DNA of 64,000 nt from an uncultured Verrucomicrobia subdivision 3 bacterium (GCA_903875465.1 CAIQWB010000135.1:1-64000); one strand, 5' to 3'; counted from the first letter of the stretch, positions 40,875-50,492 are shown. Notes: generated by a model from the sequence alone, not told the origin. Made by a program: numbers and translations.

Positions 40875-42359
40875 CTATTTTGTCTCGGAAGCTTCAAGAT
40901 TTAAGAAATTTGAAAAACCCATTTTAAGAAGCAAATCTCGGCATTCTTCCGCAAGCCGTTTTGATGAGGAACTTGCTAATCCCTGAGAAATTAGAGGGGC
41001 GATGTCCTTAAACTGGATTGACCAACGAAGTTCATCACTCGGCTTTTTAAGAAGTGCGCATAGCAGTTGCAACATTGCATCCAAACGAACTGGCATAGCC
41101 CCAAATTCACAAATTGTTTTTAATAGCCGGTATGAGTTGGGAGCTTTTTTTAACCGCTCAATCGCTTGCTTGGAGTGGGTAAACCGCCATTCAAACGGGA
41201 AACATTCGCAGCCTAGCCAATCAGTGGACTCGGAAAGTTCAGCCGCATATTCAGAAATTAGCGCTTCGTCCTTTTGGAGATTTTTTTTAATCGTTTCAAA
41301 TCGCCGCTCCCACAAGTGCATAACGCGAGCAATAATTTTTCCATCCAGCCCCTCATCAGGCGGCTTATCAAAAAGCGTTGCAATTTGGCCTATGACATGC
41401 GCACAGGTTTTTTTAGAAGCGCATGAAAAGAATTTATCCATCGCGGCTTCAGCATCTTTTACGGGAATTGATTCACTCCAATAATAGCAAGCTATATGGA
41501 TTCCAAGCCTTGATCCGAATTCCCGACGGGCATTTTTTGTGTCATTATCTACTTCTTTTTGCAATTCTCCCAATATACTAATCGCCGTATCCAGCAGTTG
41601 CGGAAATGTTTGTATGATTACATTCCACGGATGGTCGTATATGAAATAGGCAATTACGGCCGCCGACCGATGCTCATTTCGGCCGGTCGGAAATAAGAGA
41701 TCGGGTGCCCCTTTTAGCTTACCTCCAAAAAGGTGTGTCAGAAAACGCAATTTAGACCCTAAAAGGGCGAAAATTGCCGGAGACTCTTTAGGGTGCTGAA
41801 CCCGAGCGCGAATCAACTCAAATATCCATGGATCAATTTCTCTACCCGCATTTTTCTGACGCAAGGCAAAATTGAGCAGGGCTTCGATCATCTGCCCGCG
41901 AATGGAATTGATCGCAGTTGTGATCCAATCACCAAATGGATTACTATTTTCAGCCAACCGTGTGTCTTCCGCTTCAATCAAATTGCGTAGTAACTCGGGA
42001 AGCTCCTGGGAATAGGCGTCTGGCAAAGAGTAAGTGGATTTTAAGGAATCGCCCAAAAATCTAACCGTGGTATCCAACGACCACCCCTTCGCGACGATCC
42101 ATTTTGCGATTCCCATCCAATTCGCCCAATCGTTTTCTGATGGTTGAGTAACGGCTGGCTGGGTGCTATCAGCACCGGCTTTTAGGCGTCCCGTGGCGTT
42201 TTCGAGAACCTTGTTGAGTATATCAGGGCGGTGAATGTTCTCCCACCACCTAGTTTCAGGATTAAATCGGCTCGGATGCTTTTGAAGCAATTCAACAAAT
42301 TTTGCTGCAACTCCGTAAATATCTTGGTGGGCTGCTTTCAGCGGAGAATTAAAATTCAT
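40875..42359 (-). CDS. Large alpha-helical protein of unknown function (second gene of ATGA-coupled pair)
   Basis: 494 aa from MNFNSPLKAAHQDIYG; ATG overlaps the stop of the upstream gene (aaaATGAat); helical-repeat-like composition; NSIRGQMIEALLNFALRQ...PAIFALLGSKLRFLTHLFG...LLFP. Confidence 0.75.
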   Translation of the reverse strand: MNFNSPLKAAHQDIYGVAAKFVELLQKHPSRFNPETRWWENIHRPDILNKVLENATGRLKAGADSTQPAVTQPSENDWANWMGIAKWIVAKGWSLDTTVRFLGDSLKSTYSLPDAYSQELPELLRNLIEAEDTRLAENSNPFGDWITTAINSIRGQMIEALLNFALRQKNAGREIDPWIFELIRARVQHPKESPAIFALLGSKLRFLTHLFGGKLKGAPDLLFPTGRNEHRSAAVIAYFIYDHPWNVIIQTFPQLLDTAISILGELQKEVDNDTKNARREFGSRLGIHIACYYWSESIPVKDAEAAMDKFFSCASKKTCAHVIGQIATLFDKPPDEGLDGKIIARVMHLWERRFETIKKNLQKDEALISEYAAELSESTDWLGCECFPFEWRFTHSKQAIERLKKAPNSYRLLKTICEFGAMPVRLDAMLQLLCALLKKPSDELRWSIQFKDIAPLISQGLASSSSKRLAEECRDLLLKMGFSNFLNLEASETK

Positions 42360-44365
42360 TTTGGTTCCCATGTATTTAAGAACTCCCACAAGTCTTTATC
42401 GCTCATTGATTCGAGGTTGTCAGCTTCGGGAGGTGCGACGCTTTCGACCGCCCCGCCGACCACACCCCCAGAAACAAAAGGCCGATAGCTTTGAAGATTA
42501 ATCTTGCTGCCATCCTGAACTAAGGCTTTGAAATTTAAAGCTTGTTCGCCTCGGAGCAATGGCTCAATCGGCCATAATTGCTTTCGGCAAAAAGCATCTT
42601 TGAAATCCTCTATGATGGTGCCGTTCCTATCAACTGGGCCTGGGAGGACGGCCGCCACAAATTGCTCAACCTCTTTGGGCGAGAGGAAAGCATCACCATA
42701 TTGTTTTACATGCGCATGCAGAAGCTGCGCAAATTCGTAATCGTGACACCCACGACCGTAATCTATTTCGTTCAAGTAGGGGATTCGTTGAAGCACTTCG
42801 CTTCGGGCAAATTCAAGCGTAACGGATGGAAAATCTGCATAAAGCTGCCAGCGAACGCGGCGGAAAAGTTGGCATGAGTTTGACCGCAACAGGCGGTCGA
42901 GTTCATCTATGTCAACTGAATTGCCATTTTTGAAGATTTGTTCTGCCGCCAAATAGAGGCGCAGCGCCAAAATTCCCTCGACCCCCCTATGAAGCGCCGG
43001 GGGGCTTTTAAAATCCTCCTGCCAATAAGAAAACGGCGCATCCTCCGTAAGCTCAGTCGCTGAATATCGGCTTCGTTCCTGGGCAGCCCATTTGCAAAGA
43101 GCCTGAAACGTCAACTTGGCAACGTCCATTGGGCTTTGAACCGTCAATCGCCCTAAAAATTTTTCATCAACCTGACTTGTTAACCAGGCGTTTGAATCAA
43201 CTGAGTATTCCGAAAATGACAATTCGACCGCGCAATTCATGTATCCGTCGAGAATGGAAAAAATCTCAGGATGAACATCCAACTCAATCCACGATGAAAG
43301 AAGCTCGACTATCCAAAGCCACCCGGTGCGAGTTGGATTTTCCCCCAATTGGTTAATGAGCGGCCCAAGTTGTCTTATACAATCACATGAACGAATTTTT
43401 GCCATACATTGGAGAACTTGGTCTCCAATGGTTGAGTTATTCGGCAGTTTCAATTTTATTAATATGCTCGTGACCTCCTGGGGGAAAGCATCTGCCAGAT
43501 GCGTTAGCGACAATAAAGGCGGGTGATGTCGGTACACGATCTGACCATTTTCAGTTTTTTCAGCCTCGGGCAAATTGTCGAAAAAGGATTCTTGATCCAG
43601 CAAAGGAAGCCACTGGCTATTCGTCAATTTCTCAAAGAAGAATGTATAATTTGCGGTTTTATGTGAGATTAAATCGTTAACTCTTGCCAGAGTTCCAACG
43701 CTTGGCGGTGACTGCATTAGTTCAATCAATTCCTTTTGTTGAGCGGCGGTGCATGGTGTCAGATAGTTTAAAAGCAGAGTCTCAAAAAGTTCCAGTTGTC
43801 TTAAAAACTTCTCTTCGGCTGGTGTTGAATTGTGGTGGGCAACGTTTTGAAAAAAGCTCACCAAATCCTGAAATTCTGTGTCGCGCTCTTTTCGCCAGTC
43901 TTTGGACATGAAATCAGCTTGGGGATCAGTAGCTGTTAAGGCACGGCCGAATCGTTTGGTGCGAGGGGGTTCTTTGCAAAGGTTTTCAAAATTGCATAAG
44001 ATTTTTCCAAGCGGTTCAGATATGGTTTCTCCGCTCCATCCGCTTTTGTAAGAGACTTGCCTAATATTCAGAAATTGCGGGGCAAATTGTTTTAAAGTAC
44101 TAACTGGATTTTTAGATTCAGGAATATTTGAAATGATTTTCGGGATTCTGTCGCAAAGCTCACGAATTAAATGAGCGGCCTGAGCGACCTTATCGCTTGA
44201 TCTCGAATTTAGAATCTGGATGGCTCCTTCGTACCATTCATGTAGCTTCGCCCGATCTGTCGAGAGGCTTTTTAGCAATTCAAATACGTCGCTTTGCCGC
44301 CGGCCAAGGGCCAGCGGCAATGTTGTATCCCCTATTCCGAGATTCGCTTCTTTATTTTCTTCCAC
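42356..44365 (-). CDS. Large alpha-helical protein of unknown function (first gene of ATGA-coupled pair)
   Basis: 669 aa uninterrupted ORF in AT-richer DNA; begins MEENKEANLGIGDTTLPLALGRRQSDVFELLKSLSTDRAKLHEWYEGAIQILNSRSSDKVAQAAHLIRELCDRIPK; ends ESMSDKDLWEFLNTWEPK. Confidence 0.75.
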   Translation of the reverse strand: MEENKEANLGIGDTTLPLALGRRQSDVFELLKSLSTDRAKLHEWYEGAIQILNSRSSDKVAQAAHLIRELCDRIPKIISNIPESKNPVSTLKQFAPQFLNIRQVSYKSGWSGETISEPLGKILCNFENLCKEPPRTKRFGRALTATDPQADFMSKDWRKERDTEFQDLVSFFQNVAHHNSTPAEEKFLRQLELFETLLLNYLTPCTAAQQKELIELMQSPPSVGTLARVNDLISHKTANYTFFFEKLTNSQWLPLLDQESFFDNLPEAEKTENGQIVYRHHPPLLSLTHLADAFPQEVTSILIKLKLPNNSTIGDQVLQCMAKIRSCDCIRQLGPLINQLGENPTRTGWLWIVELLSSWIELDVHPEIFSILDGYMNCAVELSFSEYSVDSNAWLTSQVDEKFLGRLTVQSPMDVAKLTFQALCKWAAQERSRYSATELTEDAPFSYWQEDFKSPPALHRGVEGILALRLYLAAEQIFKNGNSVDIDELDRLLRSNSCQLFRRVRWQLYADFPSVTLEFARSEVLQRIPYLNEIDYGRGCHDYEFAQLLHAHVKQYGDAFLSPKEVEQFVAAVLPGPVDRNGTIIEDFKDAFCRKQLWPIEPLLRGEQALNFKALVQDGSKINLQSYRPFVSGGVVGGAVESVAPPEADNLESMSDKDLWEFLNTWEPK

Positions 44366-44456
44366 AAGAATTCAATGATCCGAATTTTCCACAACTCAGG
44401 ACTTTACGAGAATATGGCCAAGTGGTCAAACCATGATGAAATGATATAACGATTAC

Positions 44457-44645
44457 ATGGCTTCATTGCGGCTTCCCCGCGTCAAACGCTCGCCGGAAAT
44501 TCCGGCCTTAATCTTGACCGAACGCGACCGAGAGATTCTTCGCCATGTTTATCGTCATCGTTTTTACGTACGGATCATCTGGCCGCATTCCCCCAAATGG
44601 CCCCTCGCACTTCGGAAAGTCTGGTTGAAGGCGGAAATAGTTTAG
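44457..44645 (+). pseudogene. N-terminal remnant resembling a replication-relaxation-type (wHTH) protein
   Basis: MASLRLPRVKRSPEIPALILTERDREILRHVYRHRF then loss of the family pattern and a stop. Confidence 0.4.
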
Positions 44646-44717
44646 CTCCGATTGCGGCGTTATAACTGTGGCGCGGTTGTATCTCAACAACGCAAGTTTG
44701 GGCGCGGCTTGCCTGTG

Positions 44718-45282
44718 AAGGGGTCAGTCCTTGAAAAATGACAATAATTCATTTTCCCTCCTCTGCCGGTAGTTCAGCCAGGCTTTTTTTGAGTTGCCCC
44801 AAACGTCGTCCGGGCTGTCGCCGCAGGCGGCTGACCGCTTGCGTGACCCGCGTATAGTGCCCCCTCCCCAAGCGGGTGGCCACCCAGCGGAGGGATACCG
44901 TCGTCCGCTCCCGCAGCCACCAGGCCAGCGCCACTTTCTCCGGGGCGTCCTTCTGCCATCGCGCACAGGTGCCTTGCAACCATTTCATGCCCGCCACCAG
45001 ATTGCCTTCGGGTGTTTCCAGCAGAAGGTGATAATGATTGCCCATCAGCACGCACGCATGAATCCGCCAGCCGGTTTTGACCTGGGCCTCGGCCAGCGTG
45101 GCCAGCCACACCCGCCGGTCCCGGTCATCCCGGAAAATCGGCTGCCCCTGATTCCCCCGCGCCATGACATGATACACCGCGCCGGCATATTCAATCCGCA
45201 AGGGTCGGGCCATATCCCATCCTTAAACCCGCCGAAAGCCACTGTCAACCGCCAATTGTCACTTTTCTAGGACTGACCCTTT
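44718..45282. mobile_element. REP-type transposase element with terminal inverted repeats
   Basis: Left end aaggggtcagtccttgaaaaatgacaa (44718-44744); right end reverse-complements to aaagggtcagtcctagaaaagtgacaa (45256-45282); they flank the Y1-type transposase ORF. Confidence 0.75.
44749..45213 (-). CDS. REP-associated tyrosine (Y1) transposase, apparently internally deleted
   Basis: MARPLRIEYAGAVYHVMARGNQGQPIFRDDRDR, HUH motif GNHYHLLLET, C-term LAWWLRERTTVSLRWVATRLGRGHYTRVTQAVSRL; the segment between the two halves that normally carries the catalytic Tyr is not evident. Confidence 0.8.
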   Translation of the reverse strand: MARPLRIEYAGAVYHVMARGNQGQPIFRDDRDRRVWLATLAEAQVKTGWRIHACVLMGNHYHLLLETPEGNLVAGMKWLQGTCARWQKDAPEKVALAWWLRERTTVSLRWVATRLGRGHYTRVTQAVSRLRRQPGRRLGQLKKSLAELPAEEGK

Positions 45283-45480
45283 CAAGCTGCAAAAACAACG
45301 GCGTTTTCGGGTAATGTGCGGGTCGTGATTGATGGCGCGTTGTCCGATTACGACATACTCTCCATTACTTGCCTGAGCCCGGTTGAGCCAATTGTGATTG
45401 CCCGGTCAATTTCACCGTTGCTTTCCCCTCACTGTTAACCGGGGCGAAGCCGAACGCACCCAACTGGTCGCGAACCGGGT

Positions 45481-46437
45481 TCACTTCCAATACGGGCACC
45501 GCACCCACCGGCCCGGCTCCACTTCGAGCAATTCCGGCAGGCTGGCGGAGCATTCGGGCCGGGCAATCGGGCACCGGGGCGCAAAACGGCAGCCGGGCGG
45601 AAAATTGCCGATGCGCGGCACATTGCCGGGGATGGCGGAAAGGCGGTCCTGGCTGCCGCGGAGTTTGGGCACGGAATTCATCAGGGCCCGGGTGTACGGA
45701 TGCAACGGCCGGCGCAGCAATTCCCGCGCGGGGGCCAGTTCCACGATCTGCCCGGCGTACATCACCGCCACGCGGTCGGCCAGGTCGCCCACAATGCCGA
45801 GGTTGTGGGTGATGAGCAAAATCGCCATGCCGAGCCGCTGCTTGAGGTCGCGCAGCAAATCCAGAATCTGCGCCTGGATCGTCACATCCAGCGCCGTGGT
45901 GGGTTCATCGGCCACCAGCAATTGCGGTTCGCTGGCCAGGGCCATGGCAATCATCACGCGCTGCTGCATGCCGCCGGACATTTCAAAGGGGTAATTGCGC
46001 AAGCGCTGTTCCGGGGCGGGAATGCCGACGAGCTTGAGCAGGCGAATCACCTCGGCATCGGTCGCGCGGCCGGGCTGGTGCAATTTGAGTGATTCCTGGA
46101 TCTGGTTGCCGACGCGGAACACGGGATTCAAGGAGGCGCCGGGTTCTTGAAAAATGTAACTCACCACTTTGCCGCGGATGGCGCGCAGTTCCGCGGTGGA
46201 CATCCGGAGGACGTCCTGCCCATTGAGCCAGATTTCCCCGCCGGCATACCGGGCCGGGGGCGTGGGCACGAGACGGGCAATGGACTGGGCGGTGACACTC
46301 TTGCCACAGCCGCTTTCCCCGACCAGGCAGACCGTTTCACCCGCCGCCAGGGTTAACGACAAATCATCGACTGCCCGGGCGGCAGCGGCACCGGCACCGA
46401 AGTCCAGTTTCAGGTTTTTAATTTCCAGCAGAGCCAT
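45481..46437 (-). CDS. dppD: Oligopeptide/dipeptide ABC transporter ATP-binding protein (DppD/OppD-like)
   Basis: [68 protein letters not shown]. Confidence 0.93.
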   Translation of the reverse strand: MALLEIKNLKLDFGAGAAAARAVDDLSLTLAAGETVCLVGESGCGKSVTAQSIARLVPTPPARYAGGEIWLNGQDVLRMSTAELRAIRGKVVSYIFQEPGASLNPVFRVGNQIQESLKLHQPGRATDAEVIRLLKLVGIPAPEQRLRNYPFEMSGGMQQRVMIAMALASEPQLLVADEPTTALDVTIQAQILDLLRDLKQRLGMAILLITHNLGIVGDLADRVAVMYAGQIVELAPARELLRRPLHPYTRALMNSVPKLRGSQDRLSAIPGNVPRIGNFPPGCRFAPRCPIARPECSASLPELLEVEPGRWVRCPYWK

Positions 46438-46610
46438 GGAGCGTAAAATTCACCTTAAATTCACTTTAAATTAACCCTAATCGGCCTCAAGGGTTACCGC
46501 ATGCCCGCCGCCTTGGAAAGCCTGAATCCCCGTCCGGTGCCGAAAAAGTTTCCTTTGTGCCGGGCGACCACCTTGCTTAAAGTATCGCAATTGGAATCCA
46601 GTAACACACT

Positions 46611-48878
46611 ATGAGTCACAAATGGAAATTTTTTCGGGCGGGCGGTTTTGACCAGGTCAAGCTGGAAACCGGCGCGGATCTGGCCAATCTGGACCAGCTG
46701 GACCAAAAGTTGTGGGTGGCCCTGGCCTGCCCCACGACCGGCCTGGAGTTTGACAGCCGCACCCTGCAATTCATCGACACAGACAAGGACGGGCGGGTCC
46801 GCGCCAGCGAGATCATCGCGGCCGCCAAATGGGCCACGGGACTGCTGAAAAATCCGGATGACCTGGTACGGCCGGGGACGGCGCTGCCACTGGCCGCGAT
46901 TAATGACGCCACGCTGGAGGGCCGGCAAATTCTGGCCTCGGCCCGGCAAACCCTGATTCATCTGGGCCGCGCGAATGATCCCACGATCGCGCTGGAGGAC
47001 ACGACGGACACGGCGAAAATCTTTGCCGCCACGAACTTTAATGGCGATGGCATCATTCCGGTGGACGCGGGCGCGGACGACGCCACCAAGGCGGTGATCA
47101 CCGAGGTGATCGTCCTCCTGGGTGCGGTGCCGGACCGGAGCGGGAAGCCGGGGATCAACCAGGCCAAAGTGGACGCTTTTTTCGCCGCCGCCCAGGCGTA
47201 TGCGGACTGGTGGCGGGTGGCGGAGGTGGACCCGCTGATTCTGCCTTTGGGCGAGGCGACGACGACGGCGGTGGCGGCCTGGCGGGCGGTGAAGGCCAAG
47301 GTGGATGATTACTTTTCCCGCTGCCGCCTGGCCGCGTTTGATCCCCGGTCCCTGACGGCAGTGAACCGGCCGGAGGCGGATTATTTACTGCTGTGCCAGA
47401 AGGATCTCTCGGCCAGTGCGGCCGAAGTGGCCGGTTTCCCGATCTCGCAAGTGGCGGCGGGCAAGCCATTGTCGCTGGTGGAAGCGGCGAATCCCGCCTG
47501 GGCCGGCGCCCTGGCGACGTTCCAGAACACGGTGGTCAAGCCCTGGCTGGGCGAGGTGACCACCCTCACGGAAGCCGACTGGGCCGCCCTGAACGCGCGG
47601 TTCGCGGCGTATGAAGCGTGGTATGCGGCCAAGACGGGTGCGCTGGTGGAACCCCTGGGCCTGCCGCGCGTACGGGCCATCCTGGCCAGCCCGGCCCAAG
47701 CCACGTTGACGGCCCTCATCCAGCAAGATCAATCCCTGGAGACCGAATCCATCACGATTGCCTCGGTGGAGAAACTGGTCCGTTATTATTTGCACCTGCA
47801 CAAATTGTGCGTGAATTTCGTTAATTTTACGAATTTCTACCGGCGCACGGAACCGGCCATCTTCCAAGCGGGCACCCTGTTCCTGGACCAGCGGAGTTGC
47901 GACTTGTGCCTGACGGTGGATGATGCGACGAAGCATTCGGTGATGGCCGGGCTGGCGGGGGCTTACCTGGCATATTGTGATTGTGTGCGCAAAAGCACGG
48001 GCGAAAAGCAGAGCATTGTGGCGGTGTTTTCGCAGGGGGATGACGATAATTTGATGATTGGCCGGAATGGCATTTTCTACGACCGCAAAGGCCGGGACTT
48101 CGATGCCACCATCACGAAAATTATTACCAATCCGATCAGTCTGCGTCAGGCGTTTTGGTCGCCCTACAAAAAACTGGTGCGGTTGATCGAAGAACAAGTG
48201 GCGAAGCGCGCGGCGGACGCGGATGCGGATGTGAACAGCACGCTGGCGACCACGGCGGCAGCCCCGACGGCGGCTCCGGCGAAAATGAAATTTGATCCGA
48301 GCGTGATCGCCCTGATCAGCGTGGCGCTGGGCAGTTTGTCGGCGGCGTTTGCCTCGGTGCTGCTCTTCATGGGCAAGTTTGATCCCTGGCAAATTCCGCT
48401 GGTTTTGGGCGGCATCATGCTGATCATCTCGACGCCGTCATTGATCCTGGCCTACATGAAATTACGGAAGCGCAATCTGGGTCCGATGCTGGATGCAAAT
48501 GGCTGGGCGGTGAACGCGAAGGCGAAGATTAACGTACCGCTGGGGACCAGTTTGACGGGCATCGCGAAACTGCCGCCGGATTCCGTGGTGGATGTGGCGG
48601 GCGACACGTTTGCGCAGCATTCCGCCCGGTGGCCGAAATTTCTCTTCACGGCATTTATCCTGGCGTGGCTCTATGCGTTCGTGGATGAAACCGGGGTGCT
48701 CTGGAGCCTCTCAAGCGGGGCTTATGGCCAAAAATCGGCCGCCCAACGGCAAAAGGATGAGGATGCCAAGACCAAGGCGGAAACCGCCGCCGCGAACGCG
48801 ACGGCGGCCGCAGCCAAAGCCGCTGCCGGGAGTGGCACGACGGCCACGGCCACCACCAATGCACCGGCGGCGAAATGA
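46611..48878 (+). CDS. Large EF-hand-like protein with C-terminal transmembrane segments, unknown function
   Basis: EF-hand-like loops FIDTDKDGRVRASEI and NFNGDGIIPV; TM segments VIALISVALGSLSAAFASVLLFMG and IPLVLGGIMLIISTPSLILAY; Ala-rich C-term. Confidence 0.8.
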   Translation: MSHKWKFFRAGGFDQVKLETGADLANLDQLDQKLWVALACPTTGLEFDSRTLQFIDTDKDGRVRASEIIAAAKWATGLLKNPDDLVRPGTALPLAAINDATLEGRQILASARQTLIHLGRANDPTIALEDTTDTAKIFAATNFNGDGIIPVDAGADDATKAVITEVIVLLGAVPDRSGKPGINQAKVDAFFAAAQAYADWWRVAEVDPLILPLGEATTTAVAAWRAVKAKVDDYFSRCRLAAFDPRSLTAVNRPEADYLLLCQKDLSASAAEVAGFPISQVAAGKPLSLVEAANPAWAGALATFQNTVVKPWLGEVTTLTEADWAALNARFAAYEAWYAAKTGALVEPLGLPRVRAILASPAQATLTALIQQDQSLETESITIASVEKLVRYYLHLHKLCVNFVNFTNFYRRTEPAIFQAGTLFLDQRSCDLCLTVDDATKHSVMAGLAGAYLAYCDCVRKSTGEKQSIVAVFSQGDDDNLMIGRNGIFYDRKGRDFDATITKIITNPISLRQAFWSPYKKLVRLIEEQVAKRAADADADVNSTLATTAAAPTAAPAKMKFDPSVIALISVALGSLSAAFASVLLFMGKFDPWQIPLVLGGIMLIISTPSLILAYMKLRKRNLGPMLDANGWAVNAKAKINVPLGTSLTGIAKLPPDSVVDVAGDTFAQHSARWPKFLFTAFILAWLYAFVDETGVLWSLSSGAYGQKSAAQRQKDEDAKTKAETAAANATAAAAKAAAGSGTTATATTNAPAAK

Positions 48879-48893
48879 TGACCGGCCTGACGC

Positions 48894-49547
48894 ATGCCCC
48901 GCGAAACTAACTCGGCCCGCTCGGCCCGCATGGCCCGCATTCTCGCGGCCCTGCCGGTGATTCATCCGGAGGCCCACTGCGAGCTGAACCACCGGAACCC
49001 GCTGGAACTGCTGATTGCCACGATTCTCTCCGCGCAATGCACGGACAAGCGGGTGAATCTGGTGACGGCGGAATTATTTAAAACCCACCGGACGGCGGCC
49101 GACTTTGCGAACGCGCCGCTGGCGGAGCTGGAGGCGGCGGTGAAGACCACGGGTTTTTACCGGAACAAGGCGAAGAACATTCAGGCCTGTTGCCAGCAAT
49201 TGATCGAGAAACATGGGGGCGAGGTGCCCCGCACGATGGACGAGCTGACCGCCCTGGCCGGGGCGGGTCGAAAAACGGCCAATGTGGTGCTGGGCAATGC
49301 CTTCGGGATCAATGTGGGCGTGGTGGTGGATACGCATGTGGGCCGGCTGGCGCAACGGCTGGGGTTGACCCGGGAAACGAGCCCGGAAAAAATCGAAGCG
49401 GACTTGATAAAACTGGTACCCCAGCCGCAATGGACGATCTTCAGCCACTGGTTGATCTGGCATGGCCGGCGGCGGTGCGCGGCGCGCAAACCGGATTGCC
49501 TTAACTGCGAATTGCAAACCGATTGTCCGCGCGTGGGGGTCGCATGA
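48894..49547 (+). CDS. nth: Endonuclease III
   Basis: NPLELLIATILSAQCTDKRVN; LAGAGRKTANVVLGNAFG; VDTHVGRLAQRLGL; C-x6-C-x2-C-x5-C type 4Fe-4S loop CAARKPDCLNCELQTDC. Confidence 0.93.
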   Translation: MPRETNSARSARMARILAALPVIHPEAHCELNHRNPLELLIATILSAQCTDKRVNLVTAELFKTHRTAADFANAPLAELEAAVKTTGFYRNKAKNIQACCQQLIEKHGGEVPRTMDELTALAGAGRKTANVVLGNAFGINVGVVVDTHVGRLAQRLGLTRETSPEKIEADLIKLVPQPQWTIFSHWLIWHGRRRCAARKPDCLNCELQTDCPRVGVA

Positions 49548-50227
49548 ATACCTGGCATTTATTAAACGATGGGAACCAAACTGCCGCCCATAACATGGCG
49601 GTGGATGAAGCCCTGCTGGAGACCATGCCCCGGTGGCAGTTCCCGGTGCTGCGGTTTTACGGCTGGACCGAGCCGGCGGCAACGTTCGGCTATTTTCAAA
49701 AATACGCGGAGGTCAGCTCCCGGACCCGCCTGCGCCCCTTGATTCGCCGGCCCACCGGTGGCGGGATCGTGCCCCACGAGGCGGACTGGACTTACAGCCT
49801 CGCCTTTCCCGCTGGTCACGAATGGCACGGCCTGGCGGCGGTGACCAGCTATCACCGCGTGCATGCCTGGATTCAAGCGGCCTTTGCCCAGTTGAATATC
49901 GTTACCGAACTGGCCCCGTGCTGCCTGCCCACGTCGCCGGGGGCCTGCTTTGCCGGATATGAAAAGTCGGACGTGCTCTGGGAGGGCCGCAAGATCGCCG
50001 GGGCGGCGCAGCGGCGCAACCGGCTGGGCTTGCTGATTCAAGGATCGGTGCAGCCCCCGCCGGTTCCGGTGGCCCGCGCGGATTGGGAACAGGCCATGCT
50101 CCAGGCCGCCCGGGCGGCGTGGCCGGTTAGTTGGGCGCCATTAGCCCCGGATCCGGCATTTGCCGCCGGCGTGGCGGAGTTGGAGCGGGATAAGTACATG
50201 CAGGCAAACTATAATCAAAAGCGGTAG
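49544..50227 (+). CDS. Lipoate-protein ligase A family protein
   Basis: NMAVDEALLETMP; LRFYGWTEPAATFGYFQKY; IRRPTGGGIVPHEADWTYSL; ATGA overlap with nth. Confidence 0.85.
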   Translation: MNTWHLLNDGNQTAAHNMAVDEALLETMPRWQFPVLRFYGWTEPAATFGYFQKYAEVSSRTRLRPLIRRPTGGGIVPHEADWTYSLAFPAGHEWHGLAAVTSYHRVHAWIQAAFAQLNIVTELAPCCLPTSPGACFAGYEKSDVLWEGRKIAGAAQRRNRLGLLIQGSVQPPPVPVARADWEQAMLQAARAAWPVSWAPLAPDPAFAAGVAELERDKYMQANYNQKR

Positions 50228-50287
50228 CGGACCGGTCCCAGGGGGCCCAACCCCGGGCGGTTGCGGGGCTTCCGGGCATGGGGTACT

Positions 50288-50467
50288 ATGGCGACGATGA
50301 CAGACGTGACGATGATTTTGCAGGCCATTGGGCGTGGCGATGAGCGCAGCCTGACTGCCGGCGCCTGGGCCAATGATTCGGCTCTGGCCGCGCAAATGGT
50401 GGGCACGCAATGGCAGGTGAGTGTGCCCAAAACGGGCGGCGCCCGGTGCTTCCGCCTGATTCGCTAA
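50288..50467 (+). pseudogene. Possible chimeric remnant: ECF-type sigma factor N-terminus joined to a secreted-protein-like C-terminus
   Basis: MATMTDVTMILQAIGRGDER matches the start style of ECF-type sigma factors; ends GTQWQVSVPKTGGARCFRLIR. Confidence 0.35.
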
Positions 50468-50492
50468 GCGATCCAGCCAACCAAATTAAGCG

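Noticed and set aside
40498-40986. 162-aa + ORF between the DUF4143 gene and the helical pair
   Set aside because: Spans the right direct repeat and the 3' end of the helical gene; no family signal.
45365-45574. 69-aa minus ORF overlapping the dppD 3' end (ends [24 protein letters not shown])
   Set aside because: Tail looks mildly protein-like but overlaps dppD in another frame; insufficient support.
47385-48392. 335-aa minus ORF opposite the EF-hand-like protein
   Set aside because: Shadow ORF with arginine/histidine-rich translation and no family features.
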